NCBI RefSeq assembly: GCF_011306175.1
Contig: NZ_CP049914.1
Location: 372,001 to 436,000, forward strand
DNA: 64,000 bases
Direction of reading: 5' to 3'
Source: Vibrio sp. HDW18
GTDB taxonomy: Bacteria > Pseudomonadota > Gammaproteobacteria > Enterobacterales > Vibrionaceae
The first letter of the stretch is position 1. Each line of letters opens with the position of its first letter. A program made the translations under genes and the position numbers. The notes below the pieces were generated by a model. The model was given only the letters and a program-made list of their open reading frames with translations. It was not told the origin of the DNA and ran no database searches. Positions 17,377-26,683 of this stretch are shown one piece after another.

Positions 17377-17887
17377 AAATATTAATATTGGGCGAAGGGG
17401 ATTTCTTACTTATTTTTCTAAGGCCTTAAAAAAATCACCTGCTATATCTGCACAAACGGTGAGAGTTGCACCACGGCCACCACAGGCGGTGGATGAACTA
17501 TTATTTGCTCAATTATGTGATGGTTGTGGTGTGTGTCAGCAGGTTTGCCCGAATCAGATCATTGAAATTGTTGATCAATTAGCACAAATCAACTTGGGTT
17601 ATAACGAATGCAGTTTATGTGCCGCATGTACAAAAGCCTGTTCAAATGGTGCATTACACACTACGGTGTCACCTCACATTAGCCTACGCCCGCATTTTTC
17701 TTACTTATGTAATAACTATCAAATGATCGATTGCTTACAATGCCAAGCGGGATGTTCGAACTCGGCAATTGTGATTGTGGAAGGAGAGTTACCTCATATA
17801 ATCGATGGACGTTGTGATGGTTGTGGGCAGTGTCAAAAAAGTTGCCCATTAGGAGCCATCTCCATGGCTTTGATTGCCGATGCATAA
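17369..17887 (+). CDS. NapF-like polyferredoxin, accessory to molybdoenzyme maturation
   Basis: This 172-residue cytosolic iron-sulfur protein resembles NapF. The short N-terminus with RRGFLTYF is followed by ferredoxin motifs CDGCGVCQQVCP, CSLCAACTKAC, a degenerate CLQCQAGC and CDGCGQCQKSCP, in the same order as E. coli NapF. NapF is thought to act on the cytosolic precursor of NapA. Here the partner gene is a TorD/DmsD-type chaperone beside dmsABC, so it probably serves DmsA. The start at 17369 overlaps the chaperone stop; the frame is open nine codons further upstream, but the overlap and the NapF-like N-terminus favour 17369. The nap operon at the window end may have its own napF, making this a paralogue. 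Confidence 0.83.
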   Translation: MVKNINIGRRGFLTYFSKALKKSPAISAQTVRVAPRPPQAVDELLFAQLCDGCGVCQQVCPNQIIEIVDQLAQINLGYNECSLCAACTKACSNGALHTTVSPHISLRPHFSYLCNNYQMIDCLQCQAGCSNSAIVIVEGELPHIIDGRCDGCGQCQKSCPLGAISMALIADA

Positions 17888-17947
17888 GCCGCGGCAACAG
17901 AGTAATGATTAAACATTATCATTATATAGTGGTAAATTTGTTGTCCG

Positions 17948-19321
17948 CTAACTGGATTTTTCTTCAGTTAAATTGCGTAACCAAATATATTGGCGATAGC
18001 GTCGCCAGCACAGAGTGAGCTTAACCAATTCCTCGATGATCATCAGCGGATAGACGTAGTGAAAAGGCCAGTGCAAAACAAAGGCAGCGATGGCCGAAAT
18101 CGGCAGCCCTAATAGCCACATGGCTATAAAATCAGTGCGTAAACAGAAAGTATTTTCCCCTCCGGCCCGTAATATGCCGTTAATGATCACCATATTGAGC
18201 ATCTTTAAGCTGATCACCACACTCAGAATGGTGAGCCCAGGTTGAGAGAGCGGTAAAAATTGTGCGTTATCTAGCGCGAGTAATTTGAGCAGCCAAGGTT
18301 GTATGGCGAGTAAAATCGTGGTTGAGATAACCCCGAGCAGCGCAAATATCTTAATGAACGTTAAGGACGTGCTACGTGCTTCAGGATAATTTCCTCTGCC
18401 TAAATGTTGGCCAATGATCACCGAACAAGCGACCGATAGCCCGAAAAACAGTGCATAACAGAGTGATTCAAATGGACCAAGCGTGCTATAAACCGCTAGC
18501 TCCAGCGTGCCCATATGACCAAAAATCATTTGATAGGCTAAGGTGCCGATCGCCCACAGCAGCGCATTAGCAACGGCCGGAATGGCTAAGCTGATGTACT
18601 TACGTTTCAGTGTGATCCGACTAGCTTTGAGCGGCAAGGTAGTTTTTAGCCAGTGCTGCCGATAATGAAAGTAGGCCAAGAAAACAATCAGTTGCAGAGC
18701 TCGCGCCAGCGTGGTGGCCAACGCCGCCCCCGCCACACCTAACGCCGGCATACCCCAATTACCGCTGATCAGGCCATAGTTGAGAATAATATTCACCGCA
18801 ATGGTCATCACCGCAATTAGCAGCGGCGTTAACGCATTGTTGGTTGAGCGTAGCGTTGACTCAAATACGATCACTAAGTGGGTTAACAGCAAGACAGGTG
18901 AGGCATACCAAAGATAATCAGATCCAAGTCTGATCACATCCACATCGCTGGTTTGCAGAAGGAAGATCGGTTTGGAAAAGGCCACGAACAAGATGCTGAC
19001 CGGCAGTAGCAGTAACGCTCCCGATTTTATCGCCAGAAGGGTGATGCTTTTCGCGGCAGAGCGATCATTTTTGCCCCAAAATTGGGCGATCAATATTCCG
19101 CTCGCACTGGATAAACCGGCCATGATCATAATTGCGACAAAGTGCCACTTAGAGGCCAAACCAACTGCGGCGGTCGCTTCAGTACCAAAGCTGCTCACCA
19201 TAAGTACATCGGCTAAAGAGAGGATCGCTACTAAGGCACTCTGTAGCGCAACCGGAATGCCAATCTTAATGGTTTGCGCAAGTAGATGTTGATTTTCATC
19301 ACGAAATTGAAGCATTTTCAT
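17948..19321 (-). CDS. MATE-family multidrug/metabolite exporter
   Basis: This 457-residue inner-membrane protein of the MATE (multidrug and toxin extrusion) family couples export of cationic or organic compounds to Na+ or H+ entry. About twelve hydrophobic helices are visible. The opening IGIPVALQSALVAILSLADVL and the internal repeat typical of MATE proteins (ASGILIAQFWG in the first half, CSVIIGQHLGRGN in the second) support the call. It differs clearly from V. cholerae NorM in its N-terminus. It converges on the ferredoxin gene and diverges from the AraC regulator 115 bp away, which might regulate it. Substrate unknown. Confidence 0.88.
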   Translation of the reverse strand: MKMLQFRDENQHLLAQTIKIGIPVALQSALVAILSLADVLMVSSFGTEATAAVGLASKWHFVAIMIMAGLSSASGILIAQFWGKNDRSAAKSITLLAIKSGALLLLPVSILFVAFSKPIFLLQTSDVDVIRLGSDYLWYASPVLLLTHLVIVFESTLRSTNNALTPLLIAVMTIAVNIILNYGLISGNWGMPALGVAGAALATTLARALQLIVFLAYFHYRQHWLKTTLPLKASRITLKRKYISLAIPAVANALLWAIGTLAYQMIFGHMGTLELAVYSTLGPFESLCYALFFGLSVACSVIIGQHLGRGNYPEARSTSLTFIKIFALLGVISTTILLAIQPWLLKLLALDNAQFLPLSQPGLTILSVVISLKMLNMVIINGILRAGGENTFCLRTDFIAMWLLGLPISAIAAFVLHWPFHYVYPLMIIEELVKLTLCWRRYRQYIWLRNLTEEKSS

Positions 19322-19436
19322 CGGGTTTTAGTATCTAAATGAAGGTAATACGCGCACTTTAAGTGACCTCATCATCATTTTAAATGTGAGATTAAGGTAA
19401 AAATCTGTTTGGATCCGTCATGTTGTAGGGAAAGCG

Positions 19437-20276
19437 ATGAATAAAGGCTGGGTGGATGAGGTGTATCTTGCCTCTGAGTGTGAAGAGCGTTTCTTGGTCA
19501 GATCAGACATCGCCGAGATGAAACAGTACGATATTTTTATGGCTGGATTGGCTCATCTTAAACAGAACTATCGGGTAGGACGTGTCAATCCTGAGGTGCA
19601 TACGGTGTTGGTGACCTTAGATGGTGCAGGCATTTTGACTGTTGACCAAGGTCGTCATGAAATTTTAGCCAATACCATCACGATTTTGCCAAGTGGTCAG
19701 CCGTTTCGCATCGAGTTAGCGAACCCACAGCAGCCTTGGAAAATGGTCTGGTTGTTATTAAATGATACCCTGAGTTGGAAAAACTTATCGAAAATTAATG
19801 GTCCAGTGATCCATTTTGATGGTTGTGAATCGATTTGGTCGCTCGCTTCACTACTTCACCGAGAAATCGGTGGGCGTTCAGCGTTTCGCACTATGATGCT
19901 GAGTGAATTGGTCAAAGTGTTGTCCGATGTCAATTCCAATATTTCCGATACCCATATGCGAGTGCTGAGCGTATTTAACAGTGTTGAATCACAATTGCAT
20001 CTCGACTGGAAAATTTCCACCATTGCTGAGCGCAGTTTCATTAGTGTCGAACAATTAAATCGGGTCATGAAACAACTGGTGGGTATGTCACCACGTGATT
20101 ATATTGTTGCATTGCGCATGAAAAAAGCCGTCGATTTATTGAGTAATAAAGATTGGTCAATTGCGATGATTGCCCTGCGACTCGGTTATCAAGATCCAAA
20201 TAACTTTACTCATCGCTTTAAAAAATTCTATGGGCTCTCGCCACGTGACTATCGCCAGCGCGCCCTACAGAGCTAA
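19437..20276 (+). CDS. AraC-family transcriptional regulator
   Basis: This 279-residue regulator has an N-terminal cupin-like sensing domain (about 30-130, HTVLVTLDGAGILTVDQGRH) and a C-terminal AraC double helix-turn-helix (about 180-275, ending IALRLGYQDPNNFTHRFKKFYGLSPRDYR). The architecture is that of sugar-responsive AraC activators. It lies between a divergent MATE gene and the convergent GH26 mannanase, so it may control either the exporter or the mannan locus. No palindrome of the type used by the mannan LacI regulators lies before it. The target is unknown. Confidence 0.87.
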   Translation: MNKGWVDEVYLASECEERFLVRSDIAEMKQYDIFMAGLAHLKQNYRVGRVNPEVHTVLVTLDGAGILTVDQGRHEILANTITILPSGQPFRIELANPQQPWKMVWLLLNDTLSWKNLSKINGPVIHFDGCESIWSLASLLHREIGGRSAFRTMMLSELVKVLSDVNSNISDTHMRVLSVFNSVESQLHLDWKISTIAERSFISVEQLNRVMKQLVGMSPRDYIVALRMKKAVDLLSNKDWSIAMIALRLGYQDPNNFTHRFKKFYGLSPRDYRQRALQS

Positions 20277-20284
20277 TGGTTTCT

Positions 20285-20312
20285 GCCATAAGCGGTCACT
20301 GCCGCTTATGGC
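20285..20312. terminator. Shared hairpin between the araC-type gene and the mannanase gene
   Basis: GCCATAAGCGG and CCGCTTATGGC form an 11-bp perfect stem with a 6-nt loop between two convergent genes. It is probably a bidirectional terminator, although T runs are poor. Confidence 0.6.
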
Positions 20313-20363
20313 TATCGAAACGCTATTATTTCAGCGGATTCACGTTACGCCGATCTCAGTTCT

Positions 20364-21530
20364 TTAAAACTCACCCAGTGTTGCAACCCAAGGATGAGTG
20401 TAAGCTTGCTGAGCGTTCAGGTTCCATGCGGGACCAAATCCAGTATTCCAAGTTAGGAAGAATGTGGTCTTTGGCATATCTTTGGCGATGGTTTGAATGA
20501 GGTATTCATAATCAAATGGTTGTTTAGGCCGCCACTCACCATTAGGGTTCCAATTGGCGCGTGGTCCGGTTTCTGTCAGAGCATAGGGCTTATTGAAAGC
20601 TTTTATCATAGTGGTGTAGGCTTTTTTTAACTGATTAATTTCTTGTAAATTTTCAAAATAGGCATCAATTCCCACGATATCGACATAAGCATCTCCTGGA
20701 TAATATTCCACCAGTGCTGGCCGAGAATAATCTGCCGAATAAATCCAAATTAGATTATTTAGCCCTTTAACTTCACTTAAATAGTGGTGCATATCTGCAA
20801 ATAAGCGTTTAAATAGTTGTTGACGTTCTGCGCTCCCTCCACGGTTATTGTCCGCACCCCACCAAAACCAGTCGCCATTCATTTCATGCAGTGGACGAAA
20901 TAGCACTGGAATATCCGCCTGTTTAAATTTATCTAAACCTTTGGCGACTTCATCCATAATGTCTATCCAGCGTTGTCGTTCAAGCGTGCCATCCTCAAAG
21001 ATTTTCGCATACTGTTGATTGGTAATTGCGGTTTTGAAATTATCTTCAAAGGTATAAATAGGGCTAATTAAGTGATTGCTAATTTGTACCAGATGTCCCT
21101 GTTTGGCTTTTAGGATCAAATCATCGACACAGCCCGTTGCAATCGCATCACTAGCATTTTTATAAGCCATCCAACCGAGTCCAAAGTCACAAGCATAAAT
21201 GACTGGGCGTTTGCCGGTGATTTTTTCGATGCGGACCATTTCATTATCGTCAACTTTTTGCCCGGATCGATTTTCAACCACTTCGTTATCTGCGTTATAG
21301 CGACCATAATCGGTGCGATCAATATCACTATATCCGCCAAATAGGCCACTTAAGAGCCGATTTTCAGTTTTGTTTTCTAAGTCAAGCAATTGGTTATATA
21401 GCGCTATCGTGGCTATAGATGCCTGCGGGTTGCTTAACGTAACCGATTCATTTGCTACGGCGATTTGAGTAGTACTAACGGAGGCCAAAGTGGCAGCTAA
21501 CATGGCGGTAATTCCTGAGTAAAATTTCAT
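20364..21530 (-). CDS. GH26 endo-beta-1,4-mannanase, exported
   Basis: This glycoside hydrolase family 26 enzyme should cut internal beta-1,4-mannosyl bonds in mannan or glucomannan. The start at 21530 gives a signal peptide (MKFYSGITAMLAATLASVSTTQIAVA) with AGGA upstream, so the 388-residue product is exported to the periplasm or beyond. Catalytic motifs are clear: the acid/base Glu216 in FRPLHEMNGDWFWWG and the nucleophile Glu320 in YALTETG. There is no lipobox and no carbohydrate-binding module. It follows the GH3 gene by 62 bp but has its own AACGTTACG-type operator in that gap, so it is probably separately controlled. Confidence 0.92.
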   Translation of the reverse strand: MKFYSGITAMLAATLASVSTTQIAVANESVTLSNPQASIATIALYNQLLDLENKTENRLLSGLFGGYSDIDRTDYGRYNADNEVVENRSGQKVDDNEMVRIEKITGKRPVIYACDFGLGWMAYKNASDAIATGCVDDLILKAKQGHLVQISNHLISPIYTFEDNFKTAITNQQYAKIFEDGTLERQRWIDIMDEVAKGLDKFKQADIPVLFRPLHEMNGDWFWWGADNNRGGSAERQQLFKRLFADMHHYLSEVKGLNNLIWIYSADYSRPALVEYYPGDAYVDIVGIDAYFENLQEINQLKKAYTTMIKAFNKPYALTETGPRANWNPNGEWRPKQPFDYEYLIQTIAKDMPKTTFFLTWNTGFGPAWNLNAQQAYTHPWVATLGEF

Positions 21531-21567
21531 TTTTTCATCCTGTTGGTGAGTTTTAATCAAAAAATAT

Positions 21568-21587
21568 TAAAGATAACGTTACGATTT
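21568..21587. promoter_or_regulatory. Mannan-locus operator 1, before the GH26 gene
   Basis: TAAAGATAACGTTACGATTT is centred on AACGTT and shares the right half GTTACGATTT with the other sites of the locus. It lies 38 bp before the mannanase start, a position that would block transcription or RNA polymerase binding. LacI-family binding is inferred. Confidence 0.72.
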
Positions 21588-21592
21588 TCAGT

Positions 21593-24142
21593 TCAACTTA
21601 GTTTTTCATCCGTTGATTTAGGCTGCTCAAAGCGGATATTGGCCAGCACAAATTGTGCGGGCTGTTCGCTTTGTAATCGAAATAATGTACTGCGTTCACT
21701 TTGTGATCGGGAGATCATTGCTTTGATCGTCTGCCGAATGGGATAAAATTGTGGCTCGCTGTTAGTGAATTGTGGGCTGATGTCTAACTGCTGAGTCTCT
21801 TCGCCCATCGATAGCCATACGGGGGCTGTGACAGGAGTATTGACACGAATATCGAAACAGAGCTGTCCTTCGGCGAGCCAAGGTTCGATGCTTTGAGGTT
21901 GCCCATCGATGGTCACTATCTCTATGCTGCTGTGGCTGGAGTAGAAATGGCAGAGTATAGAGTCTTGCTGTAGTAAATAGTCGTAGGGTTGAGTGGTTAA
22001 TCCGGCAAATTGTTGAGGATTATTACGTGATACAAGTTGGTGAGTATTGTGTTCACACACTTGCATGACGTATTGACCACGGGTTGCAGCAGATCCAAAC
22101 AGGGTTAAGTTGGTTTGGCGTACTGGATGATGGGGTAATGGTTCTTCGGGGAGGTTATCAAGATCTTGAGCTGAGATGCTTGAATAGTTTAAACCATAAC
22201 CATATTCAAATAGCGGTGTGTGCTCACCTGTAGGAGCTTGTTCAGCATAGTGTATTTGATAAGGCTGAATATGTGGTGGTATACGATGTACCGCAAAACT
22301 ATCCGGTCGATTTGGCCAACTAAAGGAGAGTTTGCCGACGAAATCGTATTGAATCTCCCCGGTTGGTGTGCGTAGTAGCAGATCGGTGATGCCGAGGCCT
22401 TCACTTCCGGGTAAAAACGCAGCGATAAATGCGTCACTTTGATTAATTTGTGGATTGACGTAAAGCGGCCGGCCACTAAAAAATAGCGAGATTATTTTCA
22501 CCCCTGCTTGTTGTAATTGTTGGATCCGCTGGCAATCTTGTGCATAACTCGCTTTGAGTTGAGCAAAGTTAAGGGATTGCTCCGGTTGGATGTCTCCTAG
22601 CATTTCGGCATAGGGATCTTCACCGAATGCGACAATTGCCACTGTTGCTTGGCTTAAATCGCTGCGCAATTCAGGGTCAAAACAGACCGAATTTGCGCCA
22701 AGCTCATGCTCCAGAGCCGCTTTAATCGTCATCCCATTTGGAATATCCGATGTGACATTTTCATCACCTTGCCAAGTCAGATTCCAACCACCGATCTGTT
22801 TGGTAATATTATTGGCCGCCGATCCGGTCAGTAGTATTTTTTGCTGGCGAGAGAGCGGTAGGATTTGCTGTTTATTTTTCAATAATACCATGGACTTGCG
22901 TACGGCTTGCCGTGCAACTAAGCGGTGAGGCGTGGCACCGATTAGGGTTTGGGAACCCGCAAGACTACGCTGGCTTGGGCGCGGTTTGCTCCATAATCCA
23001 GCACGTTGTTTAACCCGTAGAATGCGTAATACCGCATCATCAATCCGCTGGATTGCAATCACTCCCGCTCTGACATCACGGAGGGTTTTTTCAATCACCG
23101 CGATCCAGTGTTCGGCCTCGGTTACCATTAAAATATCGTTGCCCGCATTAATCGCATAGCTGGCATCACCATTACTGCATTGACTGACTTCGGCATGCCC
23201 ATTCCAATCGGTGATAATTAGGCCATCAAACCCCATCTGGTTTTTCAACACATCAGTGAGCAAGTATTTACTGCCATGGATCTTATGGTTATATGCAATG
23301 TTATCTTGAGGTGAGTGATCGTAATTGGCTGGATGTTGCCAGCGATTAAATGAACACATGACAACCTGAGCACCGGCATTTAAGCCGCTAAAATAGCCTC
23401 CCGCATGTAGGTTACGTAACAGATCTTCATCATAATCATTATTGCCGCGGTCAATGCCATTTTGAGTACCACCATCACCAACCCAATGTTTGACGCTGGA
23501 AATCACTTTATGATCACTGTTCAATTGGCTGGCATCACCTTGCAGCCCTTTAACCATGCATGCAGCGTAGTGATAAGTGATGGCACAATCTTCGGCATAA
23601 CCTTCATAGGTTCTTCCCCAACGTAAGTTGCGTGGGGCTGCAACCGTAGGTGCAAATGTCCAATCCAGCCCTGTTGCAGCGATTTCACGTGCGGTGATTT
23701 GACCAATTTGTTCGATGAGATCCGGATCTCGTGAGCAGCCTAAGCCAATATTATGCGGAAACAAAGTGGCATTGTAGACGTTGTTATGTCCATGTACGGC
23801 ATCAGTTGCCCACATAAATGGAATTCTAAATGGTCGGTCAGCATAAGCTTCTTCCAGTGCTTGCCAAAACTGATCGGCTTTATCGACCCATTGTTGTGCT
23901 GTAGCATGTTTATTTTCATCAACCCAAGTCCCTCCACCATTGAGAATTGAACCGAGTTTGTATTGTTTAGCTTGTTCTGGAGTGACTCCCCGTAGATTGG
24001 GCTGGATCATCTGGCCGATTTTCTCTTCCAGAGTCATTTGAGCGAGGATTTGACGGATTTCCTGTTCAATCTTTGGGTCTTGAGTGATGGCGGAATCGAT
24101 TTTAGGCCATTGACTAAAATATGGAATGCTCTCTTGCATCAT
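21593..24142 (-). CDS. GH3 exo-beta-glucosidase, apparently cytoplasmic
   Basis: This family 3 glycoside hydrolase of 849 residues removes glucosyl units from oligosaccharide ends. The (beta/alpha)8 domain contains FMWATDAVHGHNNVYNATLF, GLDWTFAPTVAAPRNLRWGR and the nucleophile region LIITDWNGHAEV (Asp near 312). The alpha/beta sandwich follows (KSMVLLKNK, FLPGSEG), then a C-terminal region of about 200 residues as in marine ExoP-type enzymes. No signal peptide is visible, unlike many exported relatives, so it probably acts on imported oligosaccharides. In this locus its likely job is trimming glucose from glucomannan fragments. Either of two adjacent ATGs could be used. Confidence 0.9.
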   Translation of the reverse strand: MMQESIPYFSQWPKIDSAITQDPKIEQEIRQILAQMTLEEKIGQMIQPNLRGVTPEQAKQYKLGSILNGGGTWVDENKHATAQQWVDKADQFWQALEEAYADRPFRIPFMWATDAVHGHNNVYNATLFPHNIGLGCSRDPDLIEQIGQITAREIAATGLDWTFAPTVAAPRNLRWGRTYEGYAEDCAITYHYAACMVKGLQGDASQLNSDHKVISSVKHWVGDGGTQNGIDRGNNDYDEDLLRNLHAGGYFSGLNAGAQVVMCSFNRWQHPANYDHSPQDNIAYNHKIHGSKYLLTDVLKNQMGFDGLIITDWNGHAEVSQCSNGDASYAINAGNDILMVTEAEHWIAVIEKTLRDVRAGVIAIQRIDDAVLRILRVKQRAGLWSKPRPSQRSLAGSQTLIGATPHRLVARQAVRKSMVLLKNKQQILPLSRQQKILLTGSAANNITKQIGGWNLTWQGDENVTSDIPNGMTIKAALEHELGANSVCFDPELRSDLSQATVAIVAFGEDPYAEMLGDIQPEQSLNFAQLKASYAQDCQRIQQLQQAGVKIISLFFSGRPLYVNPQINQSDAFIAAFLPGSEGLGITDLLLRTPTGEIQYDFVGKLSFSWPNRPDSFAVHRIPPHIQPYQIHYAEQAPTGEHTPLFEYGYGLNYSSISAQDLDNLPEEPLPHHPVRQTNLTLFGSAATRGQYVMQVCEHNTHQLVSRNNPQQFAGLTTQPYDYLLQQDSILCHFYSSHSSIEIVTIDGQPQSIEPWLAEGQLCFDIRVNTPVTAPVWLSMGEETQQLDISPQFTNSEPQFYPIRQTIKAMISRSQSERSTLFRLQSEQPAQFVLANIRFEQPKSTDEKLS

Positions 24143-24300
24143 GATTATTTTACCTAAATAAGTGCAATCGCCGTGAGTATGCGGCGCGATGAAGGCTAAA
24201 TCCTACTGAGAGTGCATAATGGCTAGCGTGAGCGGAAGCACACTCTTTCTGCAGTCAGTAGTACGAGAGTTCAAAAATTACGATGTGGGCACAGTACCGA

Positions 24301-25371
24301 TTATTGTGGTGAAACTTTTGGTCGTTGAAAATGTTTAATTTTTTGATTTACTTCATTTTTCCATGAAACATGCCCAATATTACGACAGCTTTCTCGTTCA
24401 ATGATGGTCACGGCTGGAATGGCATAATCCGCTTGATGACCATTGATCATGTTCAGCATAGCGTTGATGGCAACTTGACCTATTGTAAAAAATGGTTGCT
24501 GTACTGTGGTTAAGCGCGGAATGAAAAAATTTGCGGTGGCGACATCATCAAAACCGATGATGGAAACATCTTTGGGTACGGTAAGCCCTATTTGGTGTAA
24601 GGCTTGTATAGCACCAAAGGCACTTAAATCATTGGCCGCAAATATGGCGGTAAGCTCGGGATACTTCTTCTTCAGCGCTTGTGCTTGCCAAAATCCACCA
24701 TATTGGTCGTAATTGGCATTACCGACCCATTGTGGATTATAGGCAATCCCTGCACTTTGCAGTGCTCGCTGATAGCCAGTGAAGCGCTGGATTGCATCTA
24801 AATTGTGTTGAGGCCCACTCAGATGGGCAATCTTGGTATGGCCTTTTTGGATCAGGTGGGTAGTCGCTAAATATCCACCGAGTTCATTATCAATATTGAG
24901 CACGGGAATATCCCCCGTTTCTCCCCCACGAGATAAAAACAGCACGGGTAGCGATTGGCAGATATTTTTTACTTCCGAAGCTGGCAGTAAACCACCCAGT
25001 ACGATAACTCCATCGACATTACGCTGTTTATAACCTTGTAATTCAATACGTTCACGATCTTGTTGCCACTGTGTCGTTTCTATCAATAGATCGTAATTAT
25101 GTTGGTGGCTGCAGCTCGACATTCCTTCTAATATCGTACTCACCCATGCAGTATCATAGCAAGGGGCGATAATTCCAATCAACATGGTGCGTGTGGTCGC
25201 TGATTGATTTTTATGTTGGCGCGGCCGAAACCCCAATTCAAAAATAGCTTTTTCTATTGCTACTATTTTGTCCGGTTTAATAAAAGTACTGCGATTGAGG
25301 TAGCGAGAAATGGTTGCTGGTGAAACATTTGCCCGTTTAGCAACATCATAAATAGTGACATTTTTCAACAT
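24301..25371 (-). CDS. LacI-family regulator (first of two)
   Basis: This LacI-type repressor has an N-terminal helix-turn-helix (VTIYDVAKRANVSPATISRYLN) and a periplasmic-binding-like effector domain (TMLIGIIAPC to ISIIGFDDVATANFFIPRLT), with 356 residues from the chosen ATG at 25371. The frame extends 19 codons upstream to 25428, but the family normally begins close to the helix-turn-helix; no strong ribosome-binding site decides the point. It lies directly upstream of the GH3 gene on the same strand and diverges from the second LacI gene. A perfect palindrome at 25422-25441 lies in front of it. The effector is presumably a mannoside or glucoside. Confidence 0.88.
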   Translation of the reverse strand: MLKNVTIYDVAKRANVSPATISRYLNRSTFIKPDKIVAIEKAIFELGFRPRQHKNQSATTRTMLIGIIAPCYDTAWVSTILEGMSSCSHQHNYDLLIETTQWQQDRERIELQGYKQRNVDGVIVLGGLLPASEVKNICQSLPVLFLSRGGETGDIPVLNIDNELGGYLATTHLIQKGHTKIAHLSGPQHNLDAIQRFTGYQRALQSAGIAYNPQWVGNANYDQYGGFWQAQALKKKYPELTAIFAANDLSAFGAIQALHQIGLTVPKDVSIIGFDDVATANFFIPRLTTVQQPFFTIGQVAINAMLNMINGHQADYAIPAVTIIERESCRNIGHVSWKNEVNQKIKHFQRPKVSPQ

Positions 25372-25421
25372 AGCGTTTGCAAGCAGTGTTCTACTGTGAG
25401 GAGTGAGTAAGTAGTGCACCA

Positions 25422-25441
25422 TAATCACAAATTGGTGATTA
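25422..25441. promoter_or_regulatory. Palindrome upstream of the first lacI-type gene
   Basis: TAATCAC-N6-GTGATTA is a perfect 7+7 palindrome about 50 bp before the chosen start. Its half-sites point the wrong way for CRP (TGTGA-N6-TCACA). It is a candidate autoregulatory operator and differs from the AACGTTACG sites, as expected for a second repressor. Confidence 0.45.
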
Positions 25442-25543
25442 CGACAGTCTTGTTTCGGTTAATTTGATGATCTGCACTTGTTTTTTTGATATGGCTTAAA
25501 AAACTCACCTTTTCTCTTGAGTGAATCCCCCATCAATGCGAGA

Positions 25544-25563
25544 CTTTCTTAACGTTACGAATT
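25544..25563. promoter_or_regulatory. Mannan-locus operator 2, before the second lacI-type gene
   Basis: AACGTTACG at 25551-25559 lies 30 bp before the second LacI gene. This position suggests autoregulation and makes that protein the best candidate to bind the whole operator family. The left half is less conserved than in the other copies. Confidence 0.65.
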
Positions 25564-25589
25564 TGAATATGGCGATAAGTTGAATAATT

Positions 25590-26594
25590 ATGTCGAAAGC
25601 GACCCTGAAAACCATAGCTGAATATACTGGGCTGTCAGTGACGACCGTCTCTCGCGCGCTTAAAGACGGCGATGATGTGAAGCAGCCAACCAAAGATAAA
25701 GTCAAAGCGGCGGCGGAAAAGCTCGGCTATCGTCCCAATCTTTCTGGATTAGGTTTGCGTACCGGCATTAATTACAACATTTGTGCGATATTACCGGTTA
25801 CCAAACCCGGGGATATTGTCGGTGATGTCGGTAGCTTAGCGTTAATTGCTGGTTTAACCGCAGGGTTGAAGGGGACACCATTTCATCTGACCGTATTACC
25901 CCTTGAACCAGGACAAGATCCGCTGATCCCAGTTAAATATGCGGTTGAAAATAACTTAGCGGGCGGGATTATTTTTAACTTGACCGAAACTCAAGATGAA
26001 CGGGTGACTTATCTGCATGAGCAGGGCATTCCGTTTGTCACTTTTGGTCAGACCGAGATGAGCATTGAACACGCCTATGTGGATATTGATAACTATGATA
26101 TTGGTTATCGAGCCGCCAGTTATTTGTACAACAAAGGTTGCCAGCGTATTCGTTTACTCAGTTCGTCGCATATTTACACCTATGCGTGGCACAAGTATTA
26201 CGGTGTGAAGCGCGCTTCAATGGAGTTTGGTATTGAGTTTTGCAAAGACAGCGACATTATTTTCGATACCGATGTTGATAACTACCGTGATTATGCGCGT
26301 CGTTTAATGGCTGGGGAAAATCCACCCGATGGTATTATTTGTGGCTCAGAGATCAGTGCGTGTGGCATAGTGGCCGGCATTCAGGATGCGGGTAAAAAGA
26401 TCGGCCAAGATATTGATATCATCGCGGTAGAGACGTGTGATTTACCGAGCTTTTTTACCCCTCCGATCCCTGGATTACGCCAAGATTTTCATCGTATTGG
26501 GCATATGCTGTCGCGTTATATGGTGAAATATCTGGAAGGTGCCGATCCGAAAACGTTACGTTACATTGAAAAAACTACGTTCTACCCACGTTAG
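25590..26594 (+). CDS. LacI-family regulator, likely master repressor of the mannan locus
   Basis: This 334-residue LacI/GalR-type regulator has helix-turn-helix TLKTIAEYTGLSVTTVSRALKD (residues about 4-25), the hinge helix LGLRTG and an effector-binding domain. It sits at the centre of the locus with an AACGTTACG operator just in front. The same motif precedes the mannanase, manB, second GH130 and porin genes, so it most likely represses all of them until a mannooligosaccharide or sugar phosphate binds. Another copy of the motif (26552-26560) lies inside its own 3' end. A strong terminator follows, so manB is transcribed separately. Confidence 0.88.
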   Translation: MSKATLKTIAEYTGLSVTTVSRALKDGDDVKQPTKDKVKAAAEKLGYRPNLSGLGLRTGINYNICAILPVTKPGDIVGDVGSLALIAGLTAGLKGTPFHLTVLPLEPGQDPLIPVKYAVENNLAGGIIFNLTETQDERVTYLHEQGIPFVTFGQTEMSIEHAYVDIDNYDIGYRAASYLYNKGCQRIRLLSSSHIYTYAWHKYYGVKRASMEFGIEFCKDSDIIFDTDVDNYRDYARRLMAGENPPDGIICGSEISACGIVAGIQDAGKKIGQDIDIIAVETCDLPSFFTPPIPGLRQDFHRIGHMLSRYMVKYLEGADPKTLRYIEKTTFYPR

Positions 26595-26617
26595 AGTGAC
26601 GCGATGTTATTGAGTAT

Positions 26618-26637
26618 AAATCGTAACCTTGTCATTT
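26618..26637. promoter_or_regulatory. Degenerate mannan-locus operator
   Basis: AAATCGTAACCTTGTCATTT keeps a perfect left half (AAATCGTAAC) and a decayed right half. It lies between the second LacI gene and its terminator, 66 bp past the AACGTTACG copy inside that gene. It may be an auxiliary site or chance. Confidence 0.3.
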
Positions 26638-26651
26638 ACTGCTGATGATCA

Positions 26652-26683
26652 ACGCCAGAGTTCAATCTCTGGCGTGGTTTTTT
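26652..26683 (+). terminator. Terminator of the second lacI-type gene
   Basis: ACGCCAGAG and CTCTGGCGT form a 9-bp perfect stem with a 6-nt loop, followed by GGTTTTTT. A textbook intrinsic terminator. Confidence 0.88.

Noticed and set aside
25422..25441. Palindrome as a CRP site
   Set aside because: CRP needs TGTGA-N6-TCACA; here the half-sites are TCAC and GTGA in the opposite order.
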